Of a DNA stretch of 5,473 bases, positions 1 to 4,824 are shown piece by piece (the first letter of the stretch is position 1; each line of letters starts with the position of its first letter). The position numbers and the translations under genes are program-made. Under the pieces are notes generated by a model that was not told the DNA's origin, did no database searches, and saw nothing but the letters and a program-made list of their open reading frames with translations. Source of the stretch: Aquisalimonas sp. GTDB taxonomy: Bacteria > Pseudomonadota > Gammaproteobacteria > Nitrococcales > Aquisalimonadaceae. The stretch spans positions 1-5,473 of the forward strand of contig SLMR01000154.1 in assembly GCA_007133445.1 (NCBI GenBank), written 5' to 3'.

Positions 1-209
1 AGCGCGACCACGCTATCCCGGTCGGCGCCGGTCACCGCGCACACCGCATCGGCGAGTTCCTGCGTGTGCACGAGCGCGGTCTCGACACCCAGGCGCTCCA
101 GGTCGCGGAGCGCGGGCACCAGCGGAGCGATGGCCACGAGCTGCGCGACTGTGGCCTGGCCCACGGGGTATTGCTCGTCGCCGATCCGGACTGTCGGGGT
201 TTCCGCCAT
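1..209 (-). CDS. Probable tail assembly chaperone (gpG position), 3'-partial
   Basis: ATG 209 opens a frame that runs off the left edge; 69 full codons are visible. The protein starts MAETPTVRIGDEQYPVGQAT, followed by helices around AQLVAIAPLVPALRDLERLG and ALVHTQELADAVCAVTGADR. A short N-terminal strand-turn (V-x-I-G-D-x-x-Y) followed by a mostly helical body is usual for small tail assembly chaperones that bind the tape measure protein. The position directly after the tail tube gene is that of lambda G. In many siphoviruses this gene ends in a programmed frameshift that yields a longer GT-type product; that site would be beyond the left edge and cannot be seen. Start is backed by GGAGA at 220-216. 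The functional call rests on position and general shape. Confidence 0.62.
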   Translation of the reverse strand, partial: MAETPTVRIGDEQYPVGQATVAQLVAIAPLVPALRDLERLGVETALVHTQELADAVCAVTGADRDSVVA

Positions 210-215
210 TCTCTT

Positions 216-226
216 TCTCCGTCTCC
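216..226 (-). promoter_or_regulatory. Tandem ribosome binding site before the tail assembly chaperone gene
   Basis: The minus strand carries GGAGA twice, at 226-222 and 220-216, separated by one base. The nearer copy is 6 nt from ATG 209 and is properly spaced; the farther one is 12 nt away. It fixes the start of the left-edge gene. Confidence 0.6.
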
Positions 227-231
227 GTCGG

Positions 232-264
232 GACGCGGCGCGCCCTCCGTGGCCGCGCGGCGTC
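232..264 (-). promoter_or_regulatory. Inverted repeat (RNA hairpin) between tail tube and chaperone genes
   Basis: Two 11-nt arms, 232-242 and 254-264, pair at 10 of 11 positions around an 11-nt loop; the single mismatch is C-C in the minus-strand RNA. It starts 21 nt after the tail tube stop codon and ends 22 nt before the next start codon. No U-tract follows, so it is not a standard intrinsic terminator. A 3'-end stabilising or processing hairpin that keeps tail tube mRNA abundant is plausible but inferred. Confidence 0.5.
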
Positions 265-285
265 GTGCGTGCCTGCTGCCGGCGA

Positions 286-1029
286 TTACGCGGCCGTGGC
301 CATCTCCACCTGGAAGAACTGGCTGGTCCCCGCGGGGCGGGCGGTGTCGGCCAGCAGATCCGCCGGGACGCTGAGGCTCGCGTAGTCGTCGCCGATCCAC
401 TCGATATCCTCCGGGGCGCCCAGGCGGGCCCGCCACAGGCTCACCACCACCGGCGCACCGGAGCGCGCCTCGTTCATCCCCTCGAAGACCATCTCCATGT
501 CCACGGCGCTGGTCATGAGCGCCTGCACGATGGCCTGCGGGCGCTTGGTGTAGTCCACCTTCACGGTCTCGCCGTCGTCGATGTCGCCATCGGCGAGCGG
601 GATAAAGCCGCTGGGCGTCAGGCGGTAATCCGCGTTTTCCTCGTAGGTGGTGTCACCCGCGTCGTTGGTGATGACAATGTCCTCATCGTGGTCCGGGAGC
701 GCGTCCAGGCGGTTCAGCGCGCCTTCCACCACGACGTGTTCCTCCTCGGTCACGGTGGTGACGGAGACGTCGCTCACCGTCCCGCGCAGGACCATCTCCA
801 GGTTCTCGGGGCTCAAGTCGTGCATGGTGATGGTGACGGTCACGTCGGTGGGTCGGCGGATCTTGTTGCGGTTGCCGCCTCCGCCGCGGAAGTTGCGAAG
901 CGCCTGCTCCTCTTCTTCCATCGCAAGGTTCAGGGCGCTGCAGTTGCCGATGTCCCGGAGTTTGCCGCCGGCGGCGCGGGCGTAGATGATCCCCTCGCCG
1001 TAGTAGCTGTAGTCGGTCTTCTGTCCCAT
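286..1029 (-). CDS. Tail tube protein (major tail protein, gpV-like)
   Basis: 247 aa, almost equal to lambda gpV (246 aa). It polymerises as stacked hexameric rings around the tape measure to form the non-contractile tail tube. The N-terminal part has the pattern seen in this family: YGEGIIYAR, then KLRDIGNCSALNLAMEEEEQAL, a Gly-rich loop with Asn and basic residues (about 49-59), and the strand DVTVTITMHDLSPENLEMVLRG. Residues about 112-160 form an acidic, Ig-like or hinge insert (Asp/Glu-rich, with DYRL, SGFIPL and DGETVKVDYT). The C-terminal part (VFEGMNEARSG, VVVSLWRARL, then a closing strand FFQVEM) completes the barrel. ATG 1029 has GAGGA at 1041-1037 with a 7-nt spacer; stop is TAA 288-286. 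A 76-nt gap with an inverted repeat follows. Assignment rests on pattern, length and position. Confidence 0.82.
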   Translation of the reverse strand: MGQKTDYSYYGEGIIYARAAGGKLRDIGNCSALNLAMEEEEQALRNFRGGGGNRNKIRRPTDVTVTITMHDLSPENLEMVLRGTVSDVSVTTVTEEEHVVVEGALNRLDALPDHDEDIVITNDAGDTTYEENADYRLTPSGFIPLADGDIDDGETVKVDYTKRPQAIVQALMTSAVDMEMVFEGMNEARSGAPVVVSLWRARLGAPEDIEWIGDDYASLSVPADLLADTARPAGTSQFFQVEMATAA

Positions 1030-1066
1030 GGTGCTGTCCTCGTCGGTCCGGTGTGCGTGTGCCGCC

Positions 1067-1210
1067 TCAGATCACCTGACGGCGTTTGAGCCGCTGGGCC
1101 TGGTCCGCCCGCAGGCTCACCTTGCCGCCGGGCTCCATCGCCTTGCCCTGATGGACGTGGTGCTTCTTCAGCGTGTGTTCCTTGCGCTCGGGGTTGGTCT
1201 TCTTGCTCAT
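1067..1210 (-). CDS. Small basic phage protein, 47 aa
   Basis: An ATG at 1210 opens a 47-aa frame ending with TGA at 1069-1067. GGAGA at 1221-1217 lies 6 nt before the start. The protein begins MSKKTNPERKEH, is rich in Lys, Arg and His, and contains HHVHQGK, then PGGKVSL, then ADQAQRLKRR. This order (H.H.GK, a short turn with PG, a V.L strand, a QA.RL helix) resembles small unnamed proteins often found near tail or joining genes of siphoviruses, of the kind labelled DUF7210; I cannot confirm that match. It sits 23 nt after the tail terminator gene and 37 nt before the tail tube gene, all in one direction. The molecular role is unknown. Coding is supported by the ribosome site, tight fit between neighbours and the motif order. 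Confidence 0.72.
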   Translation of the reverse strand: MSKKTNPERKEHTLKKHHVHQGKAMEPGGKVSLRADQAQRLKRRQVI

Positions 1211-1233
1211 CTCGTGTCTCCGCGCTGGTACTC

Positions 1234-1674
1234 TCAGGGGGCCGGCGGTACGCCGCCGGTGACGTGCTCATGGGCCTCGAACTCCATCGGCAGCTCGATG
1301 TAGCCCCGGGCGTAGTAGGGTTCGGGCTCGCCCTGGTAGTGGAGGCGGCGCATGCTGCCCGCGCCGAGCTGCAGCCCATTCAGCGCCTCGCGCGCCGCCA
1401 CGGCGATCTCGCCGGCCACCGGCTCCAGGGGCTCGCTGCCGTCGCCGGCGACGCAGATCACCACTACCCAAATCCTGCCGAGCCGCGTCGGCCCGCTGCG
1501 CCCGGAGCGCTCGGCGAAGGTGGCCGGGCCGGGCTGCACCCAGGCCGCGGGGCAGAGCAGCGTGATGTCGTCCGTGCCGCTCACTTCCGACGCCCAGCCG
1601 GCGGTGCGGAGCAGCCCCTCCGCGACGAAGGCCTGCAGGCGGGTCACGATGGCCTCACCATGGGCGACCTTCAC
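1234..1674 (-). CDS. Probable tail terminator / tail completion protein (gpU position)
   Basis: 146 aa; lambda gpU has 131. Tail terminators form a ring that stops tail tube growth and provides the interface to the head. The layout fits this small alpha/beta family: an N-terminal helix (GEAIVTRLQAFVAEGLL), an extended loop (ITLLCPAAWVQPGPATFAE), a central strand RIWVVVICVAGDG, a helix EIAVAAREALNGLQL, and a final strand ARGYIELPMEFEA. No strong signature residue was recognised, so the call depends mostly on position directly before the tail tube gene. The start GTG 1674 is supported by GGAGG at 1686-1682 with a 7-nt spacer and overlaps the upstream TGA by four bases. The C-terminal GGVPPAP looks unstructured. 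A Mu gp37-like tail protein is the main alternative. Confidence 0.6.
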   Translation of the reverse strand: MKVAHGEAIVTRLQAFVAEGLLRTAGWASEVSGTDDITLLCPAAWVQPGPATFAERSGRSGPTRLGRIWVVVICVAGDGSEPLEPVAGEIAVAAREALNGLQLGAGSMRRLHYQGEPEPYYARGYIELPMEFEAHEHVTGGVPPAP

Positions 1675-2084
1675 TCGTCTGCCTCCAGGCGTTGTTCGAG
1701 TTCGCGAATGCGCCGCTCATAGCGTTGGGCCTCGCGGTCGGCATACTCGCGCAGGCGCTCAAGCTCGGCCTTGTAGCCTTCACGCACCCGCTCGAACTCC
1801 TCGCGATCCGCCTGGCGCAGGCGCTCGAACTCCGCGCGGACTTCCTCTCGGCGGCGCCGGAACTCGGCACGATCCGTATCCCGCTGCCGCATCAGTTCCA
1901 GGTTGGCGTCCTTTAGCGTCCTGATGAGTTTCTGCTGGCCATCGATGAGGGAGGCGATCTCGGCAACCGAGCTGCCGCGCATCTTGGCGATGAACGCCAG
2001 CACACCGACGCCAAGCGTGGTCAGGCCACCAACCAGCGACCCGATGACAAACCCTGTCGACCCATCGACTGTCGGCCACGGCAT
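1671..2084 (-). CDS. Membrane-anchored coiled-coil protein of unknown function, inserted between gpZ- and gpU-type genes
   Basis: 137 aa, not recognised as a named family. Residues 11-33 (GFVIGSLVGG... to FIA) form one hydrophobic span with Gly at 11, 15 and 19, a tandem GxxxG. KMR follows the span, while the 10 residues before it are slightly acidic, so the positive-inside rule favours a cytoplasmic C-terminus. From about residue 61 to the end the protein is a continuous charged helix of seven 11-residue units: column 6 is Arg in all seven, column 3 is Glu in the first six, and column 4 is Leu/Phe/Phe/Phe/Leu in the first five. Eleven-residue periodicity is typical of right-handed coiled coils. 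The start ATG 2084 has AGGGGAGG at 2097-2090 and overlaps the gpZ stop (TGATG); its own stop overlaps the next GTG (GTGA). This tight coupling argues that it is a real gene expressed with the tail genes. Alternatives are a lysis, exclusion or tail accessory role; none is shown. The Rz-type spanin layout is similar, but the predicted orientation is opposite. Confidence 0.8.
   Translation of the reverse strand: MPWPTVDGSTGFVIGSLVGGLTTLGVGVLAFIAKMRGSSVAEIASLIDGQQKLIRTLKDANLELMRQRDTDRAEFRRRREEVRAEFERLRQADREEFERVREGYKAELERLREYADREAQRYERRIRELEQRLEADE
1682..1686 (-). promoter_or_regulatory. Ribosome binding site deciding the GTG start of the tail terminator gene
   Basis: GGAGG on the minus strand, 7 nt before GTG 1674, lies inside the last codons of the upstream coiled-coil gene. 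It supports the GTG over later in-frame starts and fits re-initiation across the GTGA overlap. Confidence 0.7.
1740..1871 (-). repeat. 33-bp imperfect tandem repeat encoding 11-residue helix units
   Basis: Four 33-bp units code for residues 72-115 of the membrane/coiled-coil protein. Similarity is visible in the DNA itself. On the plus strand gcgcaggcgctc occurs at 1749-1760 and again at 1815-1826, 66 bp apart (two units). ctcgaactcc occurs at 1791-1800 and 1824-1833, 33 bp apart (one unit). Flanking units (residues 61-71 and 116-137) keep the protein periodicity but have drifted more in DNA. This suggests growth of the helix by tandem duplication. Confidence 0.75.
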
Positions 2085-2629
2085 CAAAGCCTCCCCTGGT
2101 ACTTGAGCTGCTCGAAGCGCACCGCCTGGCGCAGCAACTCGCGAAACCGCATCGGGATCTCCCGCTCGACGCCGGACTTGACCTTGCGGGCGCCATCCAA
2201 CTCCACCGCCTGCTCCACGATGGGCAGCCGCGATTTCCCCTCCCGCTTGAACACGCCCACGTGACCGGAGGGCATGCGTGCGACGAACGCACCCGGGAAG
2301 CTGTGACGCCCGACGCGAATCGCTCGCGTGCGAATCGTCTGCGAGATCGGTCCGAGGTAGCTCGCCTTCACCGGGTAGGTGCCCACCCATACGTTCGCGC
2401 CCTCCTCGCCCTTGGTGATGCGCACTCGCCCGCGCTTGCCGAGCCGCCCGCGGGTCAGCGCGCGGACGGGAATGCGGTTCGCCTTCGCGAGCCGGCTCGC
2501 GCTTTGCCGGCCCGCCCAGCGCGCGGTATCCCGCAGGGCGCGGCCATGGGCCCGCTCGGTGCCCTGCTCGGCAAGCCGCAGCGCGCGCTGCATGAGGCCC
2601 TGGCCGGGGATCCTGATCCGCACAGCCAC
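2084..2629 (-). CDS. Minor tail protein, lambda gpZ-like
   Basis: 181 aa, close to lambda gpZ (192 aa). In lambda, gpZ acts late in tail completion and is needed for infectivity, apparently positioning the DNA end in the tail. Evidence is the strongly basic composition, an N-terminal helix followed by RQSASRLAKANRIPVRALTR (residues 41-60, like the helical start of gpZ), a basic strand region, and the signature around residues 111-137: FPGAF, then a G-H-V strand, a basic FKREGKSR turn and LPI. The same layout (IPGAF, GK.R.PI) is in gpZ. The start is GTG 2629 with GAGG at 2641-2638 and an 8-nt spacer; it shares one base with the upstream stop, forming TAGTG. The stop TGA shares its A with the next ATG. 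Family call is good; exact role is carried over from lambda. Confidence 0.82.
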   Translation of the reverse strand: MAVRIRIPGQGLMQRALRLAEQGTERAHGRALRDTARWAGRQSASRLAKANRIPVRALTRGRLGKRGRVRITKGEEGANVWVGTYPVKASYLGPISQTIRTRAIRVGRHSFPGAFVARMPSGHVGVFKREGKSRLPIVEQAVELDGARKVKSGVEREIPMRFRELLRQAVRFEQLKYQGRL

Positions 2630-2964
2630 TACGGCTGCCTCGCGCGAAGGGCGATGTGCGTCCAGCCGCCGTCGTCACTCTCGTGACTGACGAGCGAGAA
2701 CTCGCCCTGCCCCTGGACGCTCACCACGGCACCCCGCTCCAGGGGCGCGGCGGGATCGGTGAGAATCGACACCTCCGGATCCGGTCGCCCCACCGGCGCG
2801 GCACTCTGATGGCCGGAGGCGCGGCCGTCGGTGCCGTCGCGGTCCATTGCGTAGATGCCCTTCCCGCCCGTGGGGACGTAGGCCTCGCCGTCTTTCGGGG
2901 TGATGCTCACGGCGACCCCGAAGCGGCGAAGACAACTCTGGTTCAGGCGGGAAAGGCCCTCCAT
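2629..2964 (-). CDS. Head-tail joining protein (lambda gpFII-like)
   Basis: 111 aa; lambda gpFII has 117. This family plugs the head after packaging and forms the surface to which the tail docks. The sequence follows the general pattern: a short N-terminal helix (MEGLSRLNQSCLRRFG), a beta strand VAVSITPKDG, a variable hydrophilic loop at about residues 38-60 (Asp/Gly/Arg-rich), a PDPEVSILTD strand, LERGAVVSVQGQGEFSLVSH, and the DDGGWTHIALR ending that resembles the DDGG segment near the gpFII C-terminus. The start ATG 2964 has GGAG at 2977-2974, 9 nt upstream. The last base of its TAG stop is the first base of the next gene's GTG. It follows the capsid gene directly, with no FI-type gene between. 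Similarity is by pattern and position, not by an alignment. Confidence 0.72.
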   Translation of the reverse strand: MEGLSRLNQSCLRRFGVAVSITPKDGEAYVPTGGKGIYAMDRDGTDGRASGHQSAAPVGRPDPEVSILTDPAAPLERGAVVSVQGQGEFSLVSHESDDGGWTHIALRARQP

Positions 2965-2981
2965 CGCTGGCTGCTCCGCGG

Positions 2982-3998
2982 TTAGGCGCCGTTCAGCGTG
3001 GCGCGCTGGAGCATCTTCGGGCGCGTGCAGATATGCAGCGGGTAGCTGTATACCTCCACGTCCACGTAGGCGTTGCGCTTGTCGTCGGGCACGACCATGG
3101 CGTACACCTCCTGGCCAGGGGTGTTCGCAAAGTCGAAGGTCTCCGCCGGGCTGAGCGCCACCTGGAAGGCGCCCGGGGCGTTGACAGGAAAGAAGCGGGC
3201 CTCATTGGCCGTGACGCCCATGCTGCCGTCATCCGTGCCCCGGTAGTCGTGCCACCAGATGCCGCCGTAGCGAAAGGCGCTGAACGCCATCCCCTCGCGG
3301 AGCTCCGCCGCCGCCGTCCAGCCCTTGAAGGTGTCCTTCACGTCGGGGTGGCCGGTGAGGGCGTCGAAGAAATCGTGACCGACCACGGCATGGACTTCGG
3401 TCGCCGGGGTCCAGAGGCCTTCCGCCGCCTTGGCCATGGCCCTGACGACCTGGTTGCACTTCTTCCGGACGTCGGTGCTCTCGGTGCCAAGGCCGAAGCC
3501 GATGGCCGACGGCTGGCTGACGCCCCACTCGGAGAACCAGTTCTTGATGACACTCCCGTCGGCGTCCAGGACCTGGCCCTTGATGGCACCAAGGCGCATG
3601 TTCTCGTGGGTGAGCTCCACGTTGCGCCTGAGCTGGTTCAGCCGCGTGGCCACCTCCTGCTGGACCTGCATCATCTCCGTCTCCGAGCCGAAGGCGCGGA
3701 TGTCCTGGATCTCATCTGCGGTGATGCGGTCCTGCTCGGCGATGCGCACGGTGCGGAAGTCGCGGATGTCGCGCTTCTCCTGCTCGGCACGCCGCGGCGG
3801 CGCGCCGCGGGGGGACGTCTGAATGATGCTGAGCTTGCCGTTTCGCTGCTCCACCGCGACGGTGGTCGCCCGCACCCGGCGGGCCTCGAAGAGGTTGAGC
3901 GAGCCGAGCAGGCCCGGCAGGTAAGGCTGCTTGTTCAGCGCGGCGGTGAGCTCCACCATGTGGAAGGCCCGCTGCTTGAATACGTCGAGAGTCGCCAT
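2982..3998 (-). CDS. Major capsid protein (lambda gpE-like)
   Basis: 338 aa, against 341 aa for lambda gpE. It is the HK97-fold shell subunit that assembles into the icosahedral procapsid and binds the decoration protein after expansion. The start at ATG 3998 gives MATLDVFKQRAFHMVELTAA and follows a perfect AGGAGG. Typical traits are the N-terminal arm with LNKQPYLPGLLGSLNLFE, the strand KLSIIQTSPRGAPP, a long helix with EMMQVQQEVATRLNQLRR (spine-helix region), and a C-terminal half that includes HPDVKDTFKGW, FRYGGIWWHDYRG and the closing YSYPLHICTRPKML. The PGQEV and APGAF turns match the usual peripheral-domain layout of this family. Ending at TAA 2984, it is followed after only 17 nt by the joining-protein gene. 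No truncation is seen. Family assignment is strong; details of subdomain borders are inferred. Confidence 0.93.
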   Translation of the reverse strand: MATLDVFKQRAFHMVELTAALNKQPYLPGLLGSLNLFEARRVRATTVAVEQRNGKLSIIQTSPRGAPPRRAEQEKRDIRDFRTVRIAEQDRITADEIQDIRAFGSETEMMQVQQEVATRLNQLRRNVELTHENMRLGAIKGQVLDADGSVIKNWFSEWGVSQPSAIGFGLGTESTDVRKKCNQVVRAMAKAAEGLWTPATEVHAVVGHDFFDALTGHPDVKDTFKGWTAAAELREGMAFSAFRYGGIWWHDYRGTDDGSMGVTANEARFFPVNAPGAFQVALSPAETFDFANTPGQEVYAMVVPDDKRNAYVDVEVYSYPLHICTRPKMLQRATLNGA

Positions 3999-4008
3999 GT
4001 CAGTCAGG

Positions 4009-4014
4009 CCTCCT
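4009..4014 (-). promoter_or_regulatory. Ribosome binding site of the major capsid gene, overlapping the upstream stop codon
   Basis: The minus strand reads AGGAGG at 4014-4009, 10 nt before the ATG at 3998. The first two bases of the motif are also the last two of the decoration gene's TAG stop (4015-4013). It decides the capsid start: the frame stays open upstream to an ATG at 4112, but those 38 codons lie over the decoration gene and have no capsid-like sequence. Confidence 0.8.
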
Positions 4015-4399
4015 AGTCGAGAACGATGATCCGGCCGAAGCCGCGCGGATGGGTATCGGCGAGCTGGCCGATGGCAGCCTCCCGCTCGGCGCTGCTGATG
4101 CCCTCCGGCCACACCAGGCTGGACGCGACCACCTCGGTGTCCCGTGCGGTGACGGTCGCCGCGGTGTCGTCGCCGGTGGCGTCAACGTGGTCGTAGAGGA
4201 CGGCGCAGGCCACCTCCGCGCCGTTCTGGGCGTCAGGGTCGAGCTGGGTGAACTTGCCGCTGGCCGTGATTTTGCCGAGCACGGTACCGGGGCCCAGATC
4301 CTGCCCCTCGATGAGCGTGACCACATCGCGGCCACGGGAGCCATTCGGCTCGCTGGCGATGTACTCCGCCCGATGCTTGCCTTCAGTCAGTACGGTCAT
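4013..4399 (-). CDS. Head decoration protein (lambda gpD-like)
   Basis: 128 aa, slightly longer than lambda gpD (110 aa). Members of this family bind as trimers to the outside of the expanded capsid at three-fold positions and stabilise the head after DNA packaging. Family-typical features are the N-terminal stretch with SRGRDVVTL, the QDLGPGTVLGKITASGKF segment that starts the beta-rich core, an alanine-rich acidic centre, and the C-terminal GFGRIIVLD. The start ATG at 4399 has AGGAGA at 4413-4408 with an 8-nt spacer. The gene sits between the scaffold-protease and the major capsid gene, exactly the lambda position of D. The stop TAG overlaps the ribosome site of the capsid gene. No signal peptide or membrane segment is present. 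Function follows from family and position. Confidence 0.9.
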   Translation of the reverse strand: MTVLTEGKHRAEYIASEPNGSRGRDVVTLIEGQDLGPGTVLGKITASGKFTQLDPDAQNGAEVACAVLYDHVDATGDDTAATVTARDTEVVASSLVWPEGISSAEREAAIGQLADTHPRGFGRIIVLD

Positions 4400-4431
4400 G
4401 GTGCGTGTCTCCTATGCTCTGGGGCCGATGC

Positions 4432-4824
4432 TCAGCCCCGGCCGAAGGCGTGATCCCAGGAAGCCGCCAGCCGCTGAGGGCTGTCGGGTTCCACGTCGTC
4501 CTGGGCGTCGGGGCGGATGTCGGGGTTGCCGACCGCCTGCAGGCTCGCGACCTTGCCGGGAATGTCCTGCGGGCTCGCGGCGAGGAGCTCGGCGGCCTGC
4601 TCGACGCTGAGCCCCGTGGTCACGGCCTTGATGGCGAGCGGCGTGCGGCCCCTCGACTCGGGGTGCTCGAAGATGCCGGTCACGCGGGCGCGCTCTTCGG
4701 CCTGGGCTTCGGCGCGGGCCGCCTTCAGCGCTTCGGCGCTCCTGGCCTCGGCGTCGGCGAAGCCTTCCGCGCGGGCCTTCTCCACTTCCGCCGCGGTGAA
4801 AAGCGGCTCGTCTTTCCGGGACAT
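4432..4824 (-). CDS. Nested internal-start capsid scaffold protein (Nu3-like)
   Basis: An in-frame ATG at 4824-4822 inside the protease gene begins MSRKDEPLFTAAEVEKARAE and would give a 130-aa protein sharing the stop of the longer product. It is preceded by GGAGAG at 4836-4831 with a 6-nt spacer, as good a ribosome site as those of the other genes here. The start falls in a low-complexity Gly/Ser/Thr linker just after the protease domain. The product is charged, mostly helical, rich in Ala/Glu/Arg in the first 50 residues, and ends with a helical tail containing SWDHAF. In lambda the scaffold Nu3 is made the same way, from a start inside C, and its C-terminal end contacts the coat protein during procapsid assembly. 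The ribosome site and domain boundary are seen directly. That the protein is produced separately is inference from them and from the lambda precedent. Confidence 0.75.
   Translation of the reverse strand: MSRKDEPLFTAAEVEKARAEGFADAEARSAEALKAARAEAQAEERARVTGIFEHPESRGRTPLAIKAVTTGLSVEQAAELLAASPQDIPGKVASLQAVGNPDIRPDAQDDVEPDSPQRLAASWDHAFGRG

Noticed and set aside
210..285. Promoter for the chaperone gene or an intrinsic terminator in the tail tube to chaperone gap
   Set aside because: No -10/-35 pair is visible in this GC-rich segment and the hairpin lacks a U-tract, so only an inverted repeat is reported.
64..1089. Long plus-strand open frame (341 codons) opposite the tail tube and chaperone genes
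   Set aside because: It lies antisense to well-supported genes, spans their intergenic gap, has a composition expected from high third-codon GC on the other strand, and shows no recognisable protein pattern.
2085..2678. Upstream extension of the membrane/coiled-coil gene across the gpZ-like gene
   Set aside because: The frame is open but the added residues are an Arg/Gly/Ala/Pro-rich shadow of the gpZ-like gene; the ATG at 2084 has a strong ribosome site and overlaps the gpZ stop.
3792..3810. Perfect 8-bp inverted repeat with a 3-nt loop inside the capsid gene
   Set aside because: It is made only of G and C in a codon run for Pro-Arg-Gly-Ala-Pro-Pro-Arg-Arg, lies inside a coding region and has no U-tract; chance in a GC-rich gene is the simplest explanation.
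3033..4016. Plus-strand open frame of 327 codons antisense to the capsid gene
   Set aside because: It mirrors the capsid reading frame almost exactly; its Val/Leu/His/Gly/Arg-rich translation is a typical shadow of a GC-rich gene.
3999..4112. Upstream extension of the capsid gene to ATG 4112
   Set aside because: The extra 38 codons overlap the decoration gene out of frame and are Arg/Gly-rich without capsid similarity, whereas ATG 3998 has an AGGAGG and gives the family's usual length.
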